This document shows, piece after piece, positions 1-10,161 of a stretch of DNA of 28,826 nt. Source of the stretch: a virus. Position numbers and translations under genes: made by a program. Each line of letters starts with the position of its first letter. Within the stretch, counting starts at the first letter, position 1. The stretch is from the IMG/VR virus record IMGVR_UViG_3300046777_000265, positions 1 through 28,826 of that record; one strand, given 5' to 3'. The notes under the pieces are model-generated. The model saw only the letters and a program-made list of their open reading frames with translations, was not told the DNA's origin and ran no database searches.

Positions 1-1
1 T

Positions 2-3000
2 CAGATAGCATTAGAAATGAAAAGATTTAAGCAAAATGCTCAATCTGCAGGAGAGTTTTCTGGCGGAATTCTTGGTCCTAATGCAAACGATATGAAAGAA
101 GATGCCTACTTTGATGCACTAAAGTCTAAGGTAAAAGATGCGTTTAAGGGCACAGGCTTTGAAACAGCAGCAGGAACAACTCTTGCAAAACTATCAAAGT
201 TAAGCGATAAGACAGTAAATCCATTTGATGGAGACAAGACAAAGGGCGGATTTGTAAATCAAACACAGGCTCAAGACTTTGAAGTTAACATGTCTCTTCT
301 TTTGGCAAACAAGGTTTTAAATCCAGAACAAATGGATACATTCTTGCTTATGTTTAAGGGCAAATTGCCAGACCTTAATCAGTTGCTGACTGTAGGAATG
401 CAAAAGCAAGGTTCTGGTCCAACAATAGAGATGCTGGAGTATTTCTCATCATTTGAAAATGGTGAAAAGGCTGTTGAGATTTCTACTAAAATCATTAATA
501 GTGATAAGAAAACATTTAATGAAATAGGCGAAACAATGGCTGTACTTAGAGCAATGGATGGCCATGAAGTTAATATGGAGGCATACATTACAACTGTTGG
601 GTATGCTGGACTCCTTGACCTTTCTAAGGAATTAAAGATAATTGAAGGAATGCCAAAGTCAATAGACAAGGCAATTATCCTTGACTACTTTGTCAATGGC
701 AAGGGCAAGGGTATGGAGGGTATGACAGAAAGCAACCTTCAAACATTATTTAAGCAGTGGAAAGATTTTGATAAACTTCCAGATCTAGCACAAAAGGAAG
801 CAGTTTCAAAATTTAAAACTCTATATGAAACAGTTTTTGCAGATGAAGCATCTAAGTTAGCATTTTACAATAAGTATGCATCAAAGGCAACAGGTGGAGA
901 TACAACGGCTACAGGACACCTTGCATCGCTTATGGCTGGATCAAAAAATGCAGACGACACACTTGTTGACAGAATTGCTGCTAGTACAAAAACATATATT
1001 GGAGAAAATGGAGAGGTAGTTGTAAATGGATCTACTGGCGGAAACGCTGGTGGTGGCGGTGGAAAAAAGGATAATCCACTAGCATTCCTTGACCAACTTG
1101 GTATGAGGTTAAAGAATGTAAGAGACAATGCGTTCAATGCTCTTAAGCCAGTAGACTCACTACTCGCAGCATTTAGAGATAAGAAAACACAGAAAAATGC
1201 ATTCAAACTTTTTGACGGTATACAAAATAGGCTTTTAAGGTTTGGTGTTGGCAAAGACATGAGAGATGCAATTGCATCAATGTCTGCAGAAGATTTTGCA
1301 AAAGTTGCAGCACTTAAGGGTAAGGATGCCTTATTTACTTTTGAAAAGGGTAAGCCAAGATCAAAGGATACAATAACTGGACTTACAGAAACTGGTATGG
1401 CTGCAGATCAAGGCTACAGGGAGGCAAACCTTGGAGAGTTTAATCTTGTAAATGAAGAGACTATTAAAAATGTTCAAGACCAGGATAAAGCCTATAGAAT
1501 TTTAATTAGTAGTGGTCTTACAGCAGCACAGGCTTTAGAGGTAGTGGCAGACCAGGGCCAAGCAGCAGCAATCGCTGCAGGAGCAATTAAAACTTCCGAC
1601 CCAGAGTGGAAGACCTATATCGCAAATATTAAAACTGCAAATACAGAACTTGAACGTCAAGAAGTATTAAATAAAGCAATTAGGGCAAATGAAGAGTTCA
1701 AGATGTATTCAGAAATGCCAAAACTTGTTTCTCAAATGAAGGAACTTGGATATAGCACAGACCAAATTGATGCAGTTCTTGGAGACCCTCAGTTAGCAAA
1801 GTTCTTAGTAGAAGATCTCAAAGACGGCAAACTAGAGGCTAAAGAAATTGCAGAATATTTAAATAATATTGAAGCAAAGAAGATTATCGATATTCAGGTT
1901 GCACTTAATAAGGGAGACCTGAAAGAGGCAAGTGCCAAGGGTAGAGAAATTGTTGATGAGTTATTCGCAGCACAAGAAGGCCTTATTCGTACAGGCCCTG
2001 AAGCAATGCAACTCAAGGCTAATGAAAGACAGATTAGAGACCTTGAAGGACAGATTGCTCCATTCCAAAGACGTATTGCAGAACTAAATGATCAAATTGA
2101 AGATGGTCAAAGAGCAATTGAAGAAAACTATACCAGACCAATTGAAGACTTGAATGAACAGGTTAATGATCTAAACCGTGAACTAGAGATGAATCCTCTG
2201 TTTGGTGATCGTGCAATAAAGAAGATTCAAGATGAAAATAGCATGCTTTCAAATGATCTTGAAATAATTAATCATGCAGCAGAAGAAGTTAACAAGAAGT
2301 ATGACGAACAAGCAGAAGCGCTTTCAAAGGTTCAGGAAATCAATCAAAATATTCTTGAACAACAGCAGCAACAACTTGGTCTTGCTGATGCATTAACTCA
2401 AGGAGATATATCTGCAGCAGCCCAGGCAGCGCAGGGTATGAGAGCAACAAGCGCATCTCAGTTTGCATCAGGTCAACAGGACGCATTAGAACAAGCAAGA
2501 AAGAATGCTCTAGGAAGTTTGGTTGGTCCACAAAGTGGATTGACTGCAGAACAGATAAGTGAAAAGCAGTTCCAGAATTCACAAAAGATCTATCAGATGG
2601 AGACAGACCCACGCAGACTTGAAATATTAAATCAGATTCAAGTTAAGCAGGATGAAATCTATAAACTTGAAGAGGGCAGAGAATCAGCGCTTCGTAAGAT
2701 TAGAGATCTTGAGGATGAGATTTGGGAAATTGAGGAAAACTCTATTGAGCCACTTCAAGAAAGAATTGATGCACTTAACTATGCTAATCGACTACTACAG
2801 GACAGCATTGATAAGCAAATAGAAAACCTTAAGGTTCTTGGTAAGACAAGGGATGAATGGGATAGAATTAATGCAATGCTTGATATGGATGCAGCAGTAA
2901 AGAGAGCAGCAGCACAGTCCGCAGATCTAGCAGCGTTACTTACAGCAGCAGAAGAGTTAAACATGACCTGGGCTGATATTCTTGCAAAGATGGCAGAATA

Positions 3001-3610
3001 TGCAAATGGCGTTCCTGGTTCGGTTAGTGCAGCACGTAATGCAATTGGTGGTGTTGGTGCGGATGCATATGTTGCACCACAAGAAACAGCAGAGACAATA
3101 GCAGCAGCAGAAGAATTTGATGCAACAGTTTCAGAACTTGACGCTGCTCAAGCAGCACTTGATGATGCGTATGATAAAGGTTTATGGGCAAAGTTTGATG
3201 AATTGCAAAGAAGGCTTGCTGCAGCACAAGCAGCATATGATGCAACCTTACCAAAGGTTGATCCAAACAGCAGTCGAGGAGCAGACAACTGGCTTGCTTC
3301 ACAAGCGCTGTCTTCTGGTGGAATAGTTAAACCTAAATATTTTGCAGTAGGTGGAGTTGCACGTGGCACAGATATAGTTCCAGCAATGCTAACTCCTGGA
3401 GAGTTTGTAATGAGCAAATATGCCGTACAGTCTCACGGAATTGATAAGATGAAGTCAATTAATAATGGATCTTCTGTAGGCGACGCAGTGTATAATTATA
3501 GTATTAGTGTTAATGTCAAGTCAGATGCAAATCCAGATGAAATTGCAAGAGTTGTAATGACACAAATAAAAGGCATCGACTCACAAAAACTCAGGGGGAA
3601 TAGATTCTAA
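2..3610 (+). CDS. Tape measure protein, 5' end outside the window
   Basis: Sets tail length and helps DNA ejection in long-tailed phages. The frame is open to the left edge, with no stop before the ATG at 17, so that ATG is probably internal and the gene starts upstream; about 1,200 residues are visible. The first ~600 residues are helical and Ala/Lys-rich. Residues ~660-950 are strongly coiled-coil, rich in Gln, Glu and Leu. The C-terminus carries the typical tape-measure signature: Gly-Gly-Ile-Val, then AVGGVARGTDIVPAMLTPGE, then FVM. I see no lysozyme or peptidase domain in the visible part. The stop overlaps the next ATG by one base, so the tail genes are translationally coupled. Confidence is high for the role; the N-terminus is unknown. 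Confidence 0.92.
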   Translation, partial: QIALEMKRFKQNAQSAGEFSGGILGPNANDMKEDAYFDALKSKVKDAFKGTGFETAAGTTLAKLSKLSDKTVNPFDGDKTKGGFVNQTQAQDFEVNMSLLLANKVLNPEQMDTFLLMFKGKLPDLNQLLTVGMQKQGSGPTIEMLEYFSSFENGEKAVEISTKIINSDKKTFNEIGETMAVLRAMDGHEVNMEAYITTVGYAGLLDLSKELKIIEGMPKSIDKAIILDYFVNGKGKGMEGMTESNLQTLFKQWKDFDKLPDLAQKEAVSKFKTLYETVFADEASKLAFYNKYASKATGGDTTATGHLASLMAGSKNADDTLVDRIAASTKTYIGENGEVVVNGSTGGNAGGGGGKKDNPLAFLDQLGMRLKNVRDNAFNALKPVDSLLAAFRDKKTQKNAFKLFDGIQNRLLRFGVGKDMRDAIASMSAEDFAKVAALKGKDALFTFEKGKPRSKDTITGLTETGMAADQGYREANLGEFNLVNEETIKNVQDQDKAYRILISSGLTAAQALEVVADQGQAAAIAAGAIKTSDPEWKTYIANIKTANTELERQEVLNKAIRANEEFKMYSEMPKLVSQMKELGYSTDQIDAVLGDPQLAKFLVEDLKDGKLEAKEIAEYLNNIEAKKIIDIQVALNKGDLKEASAKGREIVDELFAAQEGLIRTGPEAMQLKANERQIRDLEGQIAPFQRRIAELNDQIEDGQRAIEENYTRPIEDLNEQVNDLNRELEMNPLFGDRAIKKIQDENSMLSNDLEIINHAAEEVNKKYDEQAEALSKVQEINQNILEQQQQQLGLADALTQGDISAAAQAAQGMRATSASQFASGQQDALEQARKNALGSLVGPQSGLTAEQISEKQFQNSQKIYQMETDPRRLEILNQIQVKQDEIYKLEEGRESALRKIRDLEDEIWEIEENSIEPLQERIDALNYANRLLQDSIDKQIENLKVLGKTRDEWDRINAMLDMDAAVKRAAAQSADLAALLTAAEELNMTWADILAKMAEYANGVPGSVSAARNAIGGVGADAYVAPQETAETIAAAEEFDATVSELDAAQAALDDAYDKGLWAKFDELQRRLAAAQAAYDATLPKVDPNSSRGADNWLASQALSSGGIVKPKYFAVGGVARGTDIVPAMLTPGEFVMSKYAVQSHGIDKMKSINNGSSVGDAVYNYSISVNVKSDANPDEIARVVMTQIKGIDSQKLRGNRF

Positions 3611-4266
3611 TGGCAACCAATACATATATGTCTGGTAGAAGAAAGTATTCAAGACCACAGGCAATGCTATTTGCAGATAACCCTGGAACAAAGGTCAATG
3701 GTTTTTATATTCCAGATGGATACGAGATAGGGTCTTACACAGGCTCTGAGGCCAATTCTAAAGACTTTCTAATCCTGTCTGATGATAATAGGTCAGAAAT
3801 AGGTTTCAATACCGTTAGAATTGAAAAGCGTGAAAGAATGATTAATGGTCGCATGAGGTCATACCACATTGCAGACAAACTAAATATTGACGTATCTTGG
3901 GACATGCTGCCATCAAGAGCCTACGACACCAAGGCAGACTTTGATGCAAATGGAAATGCAGACATGGAAGCAACCTTGGCAAGACCAAAGCCATTAGAGT
4001 TTACTTCTGACGGCGGAGCAGGTGGAGTTGAACTGCTTGATTGGTACGAAAATCACAAGGGATCTTTTTGGGTTTATCTTGCATACGATAAGTATACAAA
4101 TTTTCAAGACACTGATAACAGCGAAGTTGATAACAGATTTAATAATGTAAACAAGTATAACGAGATTGTAGAAGTATTTTTCTCAGACTTCAAGTATTCG
4201 GTTGTTAAAAGAAGCGGTCTTAACTTTGACTTTTGGAATGTCTCTTTGACGCTGGAAGAGGCGTAA
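3610..4266 (+). CDS. Distal tail / minor tail protein
   Basis: A 218-residue protein between the tape measure and the giant tail hub protein, the usual slot for a distal tail (Dit-like) protein that joins the tail tube to the tip. It is rich in aromatic and acidic residues and has no signal peptide or membrane segment. I recognise no catalytic motif, so the role comes from position and size. The ATG overlaps the tape measure stop (TAATG), with purine-rich sequence (CAGGGGGAAT) just upstream, and the gene's stop overlaps the next ATG in the same way. Translational coupling suggests fixed stoichiometry with the hub. Structural role likely; exact identity not proven. Confidence 0.7.
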   Translation: MATNTYMSGRRKYSRPQAMLFADNPGTKVNGFYIPDGYEIGSYTGSEANSKDFLILSDDNRSEIGFNTVRIEKRERMINGRMRSYHIADKLNIDVSWDMLPSRAYDTKADFDANGNADMEATLARPKPLEFTSDGGAGGVELLDWYENHKGSFWVYLAYDKYTNFQDTDNSEVDNRFNNVNKYNEIVEVFFSDFKYSVVKRSGLNFDFWNVSLTLEEA

Positions 4267-7200
4267 TGTTTCAGGACAAAGATTTACAAAATCACTTAGA
4301 GACAAGTTCATCTGTTAAAACACAGTCTGCTGTAATCGCAGAATGGAACATGAATATTCCATCAAACATCTCTACCGTTGGTAACTATCGCTATAGACCA
4401 AACACTGATGGCTCTGCTTATAGCGCACTTCCAAACACTTTTGATCCTTCAGATGCTGGAAACTATTACACTGGTGCAACGGATGCAGATGTAAAAATTG
4501 ACGGAGGGTTTGACGATAATGGTGAGCCAACGACATTAACAGCATATAAAGAAAAGTTAAAGATGCTTTACTCTTTAGAGGATTGCCTAAAGCCACAAAG
4601 ACCAAGGTCTGGAATCAATAAGGCAACCTACCTAAATGGAAAGTATCTACATAATCCAAACATTAATATGGCAAAGCGACCAAGATACTACATGGCAGAT
4701 AAAAACGATCCATTTAAGTATTGGACATCTTTCAGAACCGAAAACGGTATCGAGTATGGAATTTCAAATAAAACTATTAATGGTAGAAATAGAATAGAAG
4801 ATGCAGTCCCATTTGTAGTATACAAAGACCATGTTCCAGCAAACAGGCTTATTGTTAAGATGCAAACAAATACTGGAGAACTTGACTATGGTACTTTTTC
4901 AAACTCGGCTGAAACATTTTTGGACCCATACTACGGTGCTACAAATAAGACAACACCAGATAGATGGAAGATTCAGGTTTTAAAAAATAATAATTGGGTA
5001 GACGCTATATCTTTTTCAGATAAAGATAAAAGAAAAGACGGAACGGACATCATCAAGTCTGACGGATATGTTGAAATTTCTTATGGGCTAATAGTTCCTA
5101 AACTATACTTGGATACATTTATTTTTAAGGGTGAACTTTCATCTCTAACACTTAGACCAGATACAGCAGAAGAAGGACATGCATATTTAGTAATACAAAA
5201 TGATGGAGACCTTGGTACCTATTACATATGGCACAAATCTGAGTGGAAGACATTTACACCAACATATGGCTGGAAACTTGAGGAAAGTTCTGTAGATAGT
5301 CTAACAAACTTTGTTACTGATCTAACATCTCCAAAATATTACAACTCTGGGTCTGTAAAAAGATACAAGGAGTTTGAATATATTTCTGGAATAAGAATTG
5401 TTGTTGAAAGTATGAACAAGTTTGACTCAGCATTTGATCTTATAGAAATGTCATCAAGACTGACTGCAGATATATCAGATAGAGTCCTAAACTTTTCAGT
5501 CAACAAGAGCGCATCTGATATCGGAGCCAGCGGTCTGCCAGTAGGACAATTACTTGCGTCTACTGGCAAACTTGAACTATTTGATTTTGATGATGCATTT
5601 AATGCAAACAATACAGACAGTATTATTGGAAAGTATGTATCAAAAAATATTCAGGTAAAACTATATGATGTAGTTGTTGATGTTAATGGAATAGATTATT
5701 ATGTCCCTATTAAGACTATGTATTCAGATGGCTTTCCAAAAACCTCAAACGACTCAAAGCAGGTATCTATTGAACTCAGAGACCTATATTTCTATTTTGA
5801 GTCTCAAACTGCTCCACAGATTCTATCAACCAATACCTCTGTAAGTTCTGCAGTTTCGCTATTGCTAGACTCTATAGGATTTTCTAATTACGTATTTAAA
5901 AGAGTTGAAGGAGAGTCTGAGACTATTATCCCTTATTTCTTTATACCACCAGAAAAAACAGTTGCAGAAATATTAGAAGATATCGCCATCTCTACACAAA
6001 CAGCGATGTTCTTTGACGAGTATAATAATTTTGTAATGATGAGCAGGAACTACATGATGCCATCATTAACAGAAAGACCTACAGACATAGTTTTGTATGG
6101 ATCATCAGACTCACAGGATTCTGGTGTAGTTAAGAACGAAAGAACAAAGACAAAACTTGCAAACATATTAGAGATAACTTCTGAAGATAATGACGTTTAT
6201 AATGACGGAAAGATTATCTATACAACTAGACATATTCAAAGATCTATAGGAAGCATTAAGCAAGCAAGCCTTGTAGATAGTGAAAAAACTTGGATATATA
6301 AGCCAGTTCTATTATGGGAAGTTTCTGGTACAGAAAATACAAAGTCTATTAATGGCGAGGTTGGCAACCAGTCTACATACATGCTAAGCGCAATCCCGCT
6401 AAACTCTACACTGTCAAACGCCGTACCAACTGTTTCTAACAATGTGGTTATTAATAATGTGATGGACCTTGGCGAGGGAGTTTATTGGATCACAAGGTAT
6501 AACGGATACTTTTATTCCAACGGAGAAATAATTAAATACGATGCAGTTCAATATAACATTTCTGGAACTGGAGATGTTTGGATTAATAATGTTCAAGAGT
6601 ATGACAAATACTTTTCATCACTTCCGTTTAATGGAAAGATTTATCCAACAGGTCTTGTAAGAATATATGCTGAGCCAAATTATGAAGAGATATCTGGAAT
6701 TGTGAAGTTGAAGAACGGTGCAGTTGCAAAGCACGGAAGAGGACAATTTGGCACACCAGTAACATCTCATTCTGCTGGACTGAGTTCATACTGGTCAGAC
6801 AATGCAAATGTCCGTGGGTGCACAATGGACTCCAAGTACTTATTCAAAACAGGTCAGACTTCTCCTGAGACACGAGTGTTTGCAGCGGGAGTTAGCAACA
6901 CTCTTGCACAAAAGACAACTAGAAATGGAATTATAAAGAATTTCCTTGCATCAAAATATATCTCAGAGTCAGATACAAATGCAATGCTTGCAACACAGGC
7001 AGGCACAGTACAGTCTTCTGCATTAATTATGAATGGTCCAGGATTTACAACAACTGAATCACCAATTGACTTTATATCGTATGTATATAAGCCCTTAACA
7101 AATAAGTATAAGCACTTTGGAACTAGAATGAGAATTGTAGGAAAGATTGAAAACGATATTAATCGTGGACAAACGCCTGTTGGTGCTTCCACTTACTATA

Positions 7201-7757
7201 CTGTTCCAGGATCTACACCAGATAAGAACATCAGTATTGTTGGTGGATCTGGTGGTCTTGGTGTAATGCTAAATCCAGAAACAAATAACGGATACTATTT
7301 TGAGATTATCGCTCTTGGAGCAAGCAATTTAAACAACTCTCAAAAAGATAATGTCCATAATGTTATATTTTATAAACTAAAGGCTGCATCTACTGGAACA
7401 GCAACAACGTCTGCCATACCAGTTAAATTGTATGAGGGTCTTACAAACATAATTGTAGACGATGGAAAATTCACGGGACAGTACAGAATGGCTGCAGAAG
7501 AAAATCCAACGGTATATGACTTAGCAGTAGAGTACCAAGAGATAGGAACCAGAAGACGATTCTTCCTATACTTAAATAACAACTTAATTGCTACTGTTGA
7601 TGATACAGATCCTCTTCCAATATACAACAATATGGCACTATTTGTGCGTGGATCATCAAGAATTATGTTTGAAAATATCTATGCTTTGGCAAACAATTAC
7701 TCACAAAATACAGCATTCCAGATTGATGCACCAATTAGTTCAGCCTTTGGTGACTAA
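4266..7757 (+). CDS. Tail hub/fibre protein, N-terminal 1163 residues
   Basis: Very large tail-tip protein. I chose the ATG at 4266, which overlaps the previous stop and follows GGAAGAGG, rather than the ATG at 4233 inside the upstream gene. Residues ~360-650 look like the start of a tail hub (gp27/gp44-like) fold: segments such as SDRVLNFSVN and DSKQVSIELRDLYFYF recall proteins of this class. Residues ~940-1145 look like a concanavalin/LamG-like beta-sandwich (LAVEYQEIGTRRRFFLYLNN), probably carbohydrate-binding. The protein stops at TAA-TAA (7755-7760). The frame then reopens, and the in-frame ATG at 7782 leads into what looks like the missing last part of the hub. The gene therefore seems to be the front part of one ~1,420-residue protein. 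Role is likely host recognition at the tail tip. Confidence 0.75.
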   Translation: MFQDKDLQNHLETSSSVKTQSAVIAEWNMNIPSNISTVGNYRYRPNTDGSAYSALPNTFDPSDAGNYYTGATDADVKIDGGFDDNGEPTTLTAYKEKLKMLYSLEDCLKPQRPRSGINKATYLNGKYLHNPNINMAKRPRYYMADKNDPFKYWTSFRTENGIEYGISNKTINGRNRIEDAVPFVVYKDHVPANRLIVKMQTNTGELDYGTFSNSAETFLDPYYGATNKTTPDRWKIQVLKNNNWVDAISFSDKDKRKDGTDIIKSDGYVEISYGLIVPKLYLDTFIFKGELSSLTLRPDTAEEGHAYLVIQNDGDLGTYYIWHKSEWKTFTPTYGWKLEESSVDSLTNFVTDLTSPKYYNSGSVKRYKEFEYISGIRIVVESMNKFDSAFDLIEMSSRLTADISDRVLNFSVNKSASDIGASGLPVGQLLASTGKLELFDFDDAFNANNTDSIIGKYVSKNIQVKLYDVVVDVNGIDYYVPIKTMYSDGFPKTSNDSKQVSIELRDLYFYFESQTAPQILSTNTSVSSAVSLLLDSIGFSNYVFKRVEGESETIIPYFFIPPEKTVAEILEDIAISTQTAMFFDEYNNFVMMSRNYMMPSLTERPTDIVLYGSSDSQDSGVVKNERTKTKLANILEITSEDNDVYNDGKIIYTTRHIQRSIGSIKQASLVDSEKTWIYKPVLLWEVSGTENTKSINGEVGNQSTYMLSAIPLNSTLSNAVPTVSNNVVINNVMDLGEGVYWITRYNGYFYSNGEIIKYDAVQYNISGTGDVWINNVQEYDKYFSSLPFNGKIYPTGLVRIYAEPNYEEISGIVKLKNGAVAKHGRGQFGTPVTSHSAGLSSYWSDNANVRGCTMDSKYLFKTGQTSPETRVFAAGVSNTLAQKTTRNGIIKNFLASKYISESDTNAMLATQAGTVQSSALIMNGPGFTTTESPIDFISYVYKPLTNKYKHFGTRMRIVGKIENDINRGQTPVGASTYYTVPGSTPDKNISIVGGSGGLGVMLNPETNNGYYFEIIALGASNLNNSQKDNVHNVIFYKLKAASTGTATTSAIPVKLYEGLTNIIVDDGKFTGQYRMAAEENPTVYDLAVEYQEIGTRRRFFLYLNNNLIATVDDTDPLPIYNNMALFVRGSSRIMFENIYALANNYSQNTAFQIDAPISSAFGD

Positions 7758-7781
7758 TAAATAAATGAAAACGACTCATTT

Positions 7782-8549
7782 ATGAAGTATGCCATGTCAG
7801 GAGCAGTTCAGTCTACTTACCTGACAGGAATTAGTTCTGCAGAACCTCCAAAATTTAACATGTACTTTGAAGAATTTGGAACGATTATGAGAGAGGCAGC
7901 GTCTTTTAACTTCAAATATGACAAGGCTTATCCAGCGCTATATGCAAAACTGTCTCCAACATTTAATAGACTAAAGGGATATTCTGTCTCAGGCTTCAGA
8001 GCAGGATCGTACGGCGCAGAGTTCCTTGTATTTAATTCTACAGATACAGCACTTAGCCTTGATGAGACAAGTGGAAACTACTTAAGAGTTCAGGGTATTA
8101 CCTTTACTCAGCAATCAGACAATGACCTCACAGTTGATGAATACTTCTCCAAGAATAGCAATTTAGCAGATCCACAATTTGTTGGTGGCACACTTGTTTC
8201 ATACCCTAACAAAATTGCAAAAGACTATGAAGATATAAAGTTAAGCAGAATGGCTTATGGTAAAAAGGATTTCTCATTGCAGGTCCCATATATTCAGTCA
8301 CATGATGATGCAGAAAATCTTTTAGCATGGGTTATTAAAAAAATAATGAAGCCAAGAAAGTCTGTTGGTGTTAAGATTTTTGCAAACCCAATGATTCAAC
8401 TTGGAGATATTGTTTCAGTTGATTATATTGAAAATGGAATAAACAAAGTTGGATCAAAAGATTCAAGGTTTGTCGTATATAATATAGAGTATTCTAAAGA
8501 ACAGGGTGGTCCAGAAATGACCGTATTCCTGAGTGAGGTGCCAGAATGA
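7782..8549 (+). CDS. Tail hub/fibre protein, C-terminal 255 residues (split gene)
   Basis: Same reading frame as the preceding gene, separated only by two TAA codons and seven sense codons (I-N-E-N-D-S-F). No Shine-Dalgarno sequence precedes the ATG at 7782; the upstream bases are AAAACGACTCATTT, whereas most neighbours have a clear site or a start-stop overlap. The last ~70 residues (IQLGDIVSVDY, then SRFVVYNIEYSKEQGGPEMT) resemble the closing domain of tail hub proteins, in which 'xLGDIV' and 'RFVVxxIEyS' elements are common, and the preceding ORF lacks such an ending. I infer a single ancestral polypeptide. It may be made by readthrough, by re-initiation as a separate subunit, or appear split through a sequence error. 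The end overlaps the next start (ATGA). Confidence 0.7.
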   Translation: MKYAMSGAVQSTYLTGISSAEPPKFNMYFEEFGTIMREAASFNFKYDKAYPALYAKLSPTFNRLKGYSVSGFRAGSYGAEFLVFNSTDTALSLDETSGNYLRVQGITFTQQSDNDLTVDEYFSKNSNLADPQFVGGTLVSYPNKIAKDYEDIKLSRMAYGKKDFSLQVPYIQSHDDAENLLAWVIKKIMKPRKSVGVKIFANPMIQLGDIVSVDYIENGINKVGSKDSRFVVYNIEYSKEQGGPEMTVFLSEVPE

Positions 8550-9040
8550 CAACAGATGCAGTAGCAAATCAGCCAGGGTCAACACCTAAAGCAGCAACAA
8601 ACCCAGCAGTGCTTGTTGCAACTCCATCACTCATTGCTCTTAGCAATCCACCTCTTGAAATAGATATTATGGCAGACCTAATATTTGAAAATATAGGTGG
8701 CCAAGAACTTATCAATATATCCAGAAATGATATTATTAATGGGCAAGATGTGGTCTATAGCCCAATTAAAAACCTTCAAAGTCTTCAACTTGACTACAAC
8801 CCTAATAATATAATTAGACTTGAGAGCACCGCAGATACCTACTTTAAGAATTTTCCAATCAGGCTTGAAAATAAGATTCCAGCAGTTGGCTCTGGTCCTA
8901 ACGGAGAGATAGTTTACATAGATGCTGAGACAGGCGACCTAATTATCAATGTAATGAATCTGGAGTCTGACGAGCAGATAGATGTTCAAATATTAAATAG
9001 TGGAGAAATACTTAATGGTACAATATATGGGGCGGTATAA
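8546..9040 (+). CDS. Tail-module protein of unknown function
   Basis: A 164-residue acidic protein. Its start overlaps the hub gene by four bases (ATGA), with GAGGTG just upstream, so translation is coupled. The N-terminal ~40 residues are low-complexity (Thr, Pro, Ala), like a flexible linker, followed by a compact domain with alternating hydrophobic strands ending in LNGTIYGAV. I recognise no enzyme motif, signal peptide or membrane segment. Position between the hub and fibre-like genes suggests a baseplate or fibre accessory role; this is inferred from context only. Confidence 0.6.
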   Translation: MTTDAVANQPGSTPKAATNPAVLVATPSLIALSNPPLEIDIMADLIFENIGGQELINISRNDIINGQDVVYSPIKNLQSLQLDYNPNNIIRLESTADTYFKNFPIRLENKIPAVGSGPNGEIVYIDAETGDLIINVMNLESDEQIDVQILNSGEILNGTIYGAV

Positions 9041-9042
9041 AA

Positions 9043-10161
9043 ATGATAACTAATACAGGTAAGAATATTCTAGCAAAGTACTTAGTGGGTCAAGCACCTG
9101 CTTATGCTTCATATATTGCTATAGGCTGTGGGGCAACACCACTTAATACAGACTCTCAACTAGGAGATTATTCAGATAAGACATCTCTTGATTTTGAGAT
9201 GTTTCGTGTTCCAATCACATCTCGTGGATACGTAACAGAAGATGGGCAGTCCAAGATAGTCTTTACTGCAGAACTTCCTACCGCAGAAAGATATGAGATC
9301 ACAGAGGTTGGCGTATGGTCTGCAGGATCAAACCCTACTGCAGGGTCTTACGATAGCAAGAGCATCTATTCTTTTACATCTAACGAAAACTGGGAATATC
9401 ACGGTACAGATAACGTAACATCGATTCCAGTATATTATACGCCTCTAGACTCAGAAGACAATATCATCAACATTGCAGATCAGGTTTTTCAGACGAATGC
9501 CGATAATAAAATTTTTACAAATCAAGAACGTGCAGACAGATACGAGAGATGCAGATTTCTTAACAACATAATGGTTGTAAGAGGAGACATGACAAATCTT
9601 TCTGTGACCAACGGGCACCTTGTAGTTCCAGCAAACTCAAAGCACATACACTTAACAGGTGCCTCAGTTGACTTCAATAAAAATGCTCCAACAGATGATT
9701 TGAGATTGGCATTTTCTGTAATTAATAAGGATGGAGAGTCAAGCATCCAGCCAGACGAAGTTAGAATTATGTTGGAGTTTGCAGAGTCCGATGTACACGG
9801 CACTGGACAGTGGGCAAGATTTGAAACTGTTATAAAGGAGTCTGATGTTGGTGTGGACTTTGCAACAAATAGATATTTTGTTTCTAAGAAAACATTCCAG
9901 GATCTATATAAGAGCAGTGGCTTTACGTGGAATGTTGTCGATGTTGTAAAGTTTTATGTTTCAGTAATTAAAGATGGGGTTGTCTCAGATGACTACTATG
10001 TTTGTTTAGATGCCCTAAGATTAGAAAACACAACCTCTTCAAACCCAGTCTATGGGCTATCTGGTTATTCTGTAATTAAAAATAATAATGCAGAAACAAT
10101 AACTAAGTTTGCTAATACAACTAATCATATCGAGTTTAGGTTTGGGATGGATGTTGTATAG
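9043..10161 (+). CDS. Putative tail fibre / receptor-binding protein
   Basis: A 372-residue protein. Its N-terminus (KNILAKYLVG, then YASYIAIGCGA) resembles the opening of tail fibre and collar-type proteins that build an N-terminal attachment domain around a 'SYIAIGxG' strand. Residues ~80-110 continue that domain (TAERYEITEVGVWS). The C-terminal half is beta-rich, with a strand such as VDVVKFYVSV and a LDALRLENT segment, like a jelly-roll carbohydrate-binding module. It starts two bases after the previous stop and its stop overlaps the next start. A virion fibre role is likely; the receptor is unknown. Confidence 0.65.
   Translation: MITNTGKNILAKYLVGQAPAYASYIAIGCGATPLNTDSQLGDYSDKTSLDFEMFRVPITSRGYVTEDGQSKIVFTAELPTAERYEITEVGVWSAGSNPTAGSYDSKSIYSFTSNENWEYHGTDNVTSIPVYYTPLDSEDNIINIADQVFQTNADNKIFTNQERADRYERCRFLNNIMVVRGDMTNLSVTNGHLVVPANSKHIHLTGASVDFNKNAPTDDLRLAFSVINKDGESSIQPDEVRIMLEFAESDVHGTGQWARFETVIKESDVGVDFATNRYFVSKKTFQDLYKSSGFTWNVVDVVKFYVSVIKDGVVSDDYYVCLDALRLENTTSSNPVYGLSGYSVIKNNNAETITKFANTTNHIEFRFGMDVV

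Noticed and set aside
7755-7760. Stop codon reassignment (TAA read as an amino acid) across the genome
   Set aside because: Genes here end at TAA, TAG and TGA, with tight start-stop overlaps at TAA elsewhere, so TAA works as a stop.
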